Source: Pseudooceanicola antarcticus (lineage in GTDB: Bacteria > Pseudomonadota > Alphaproteobacteria > Rhodobacterales > Rhodobacteraceae). Taken from it: a stretch of 64,000 bases of DNA. The notes beneath the pieces are model-generated. The model ran no database searches. It was not told where the DNA came from and saw nothing but the letters and a program-made list of their open reading frames with translations. Positions 63,985-64,000 of the stretch are shown one piece after another. The position numbers and the translations under genes are program-made. Every line of letters starts with the position of its first letter. Position 1 is the first letter of the stretch. Location: the NCBI RefSeq assembly GCF_900215355.1, contig NZ_OBEA01000006.1, positions 62,001 through 126,000 on the forward strand. The letters are read 5' to 3'.

Positions 63985-64000
63985 GCTACCCTTTCCGTGC

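Overview
The window is about 64 kb of GC-rich, densely coding chromosome from an alphaproteobacterium, almost certainly a member of the Rhodobacterales. The evidence is a large class II (B12-dependent) ribonucleotide reductase, a GAAC-N7-GAAC SOS box in front of lexA, a yibQ-trpD-trpC-moaC-moeA-lexA-comEC-gltX-gltA block, a holin/endolysin pair of the gene-transfer-agent type, tripartite tricarboxylate transporter genes, and tandem gap genes behind tkt. Nearly everything is core or ordinary accessory metabolism. I see no prophage, transposase, integrase, CRISPR array or rRNA. One tRNA gene, tRNA-Pro(UGG), is present.

Layout. 1-2571: 5' part of nrdJ (minus strand, cut by the window edge) with two NrdR-box-like sites. 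3369-9160: a LysR regulator diverging from a 2-hydroxyacid dehydrogenase, an RraA/HMG-aldolase-type protein and a complete TctCBA transporter, which reads as an uptake-and-cleavage cassette for an organic acid. 9308-13337: an FMN 2-hydroxyacid dehydrogenase, a GAF-Fis regulator and an aldehyde dehydrogenase with a clear operator. 13610-21234: tRNA-Pro, DUF192, double cold-shock protein, pdxH, fabI, LysE exporter, gpt, a qorB/hxlR divergent pair, a DUF4336 protein and an aminotransferase. 21383-36191: ppiD, a serine hydrolase, yibQ, trpD-ung-trpC-moaC-moeA (translationally coupled), lexA, comEC, gltX, gltA. trpE and trpG, which share this cluster in Rhodobacter sphaeroides, are absent here. 36545-44687: a minus-strand run of argC, ccmE, GTA-type endolysin and holin, ccmF, ccmH and an enoyl-CoA hydratase homologue, plus murI and an acyltransferase. 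44915-54884: a fused indolepyruvate ferredoxin oxidoreductase, a LysR regulator, a candidate small RNA, purL, a YrbL-like protein, bolA, a CGFS glutaredoxin, zapA and a coiled-coil protein. 55271-61660: tkt, two gap paralogues, a 47-residue membrane protein, an alpha/beta hydrolase and coaD. 62003-63984: a sugar-type ABC transporter substrate-binding protein and permease whose operon begins beyond the window.

How parts work together. tkt and both gap genes carry similar palindromic LacI-type operators with a GTTAGCGCTAAC core, so they probably form one carbon-flux regulon. The gap paralogues differ at the residue that selects NAD over NADP. bolA and the CGFS glutaredoxin form the usual iron-sulfur pair. 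ccmE, ccmF and ccmH belong to cytochrome c maturation, but a lysis pair with its own hairpin sits between ccmE and ccmF, and ccmF appears to have its own promoter giving a leaderless message.

The most unexpected item is a family of dispersed structured repeats at four intergenic loci (31110, 36293, 49700 and 57368). All share a TTTCAGCCTGGTGATG-like core. Beside it is a small hairpin whose sequence changes between copies while its base pairing is kept, followed by a GGGGGC/GCCCCC hairpin. Next in interest are a probable 85-nt small RNA with an anti-Shine-Dalgarno ACCTCCCT segment (49551-49635), the lysis pair inside the ccm operon, and the gap cofactor split.
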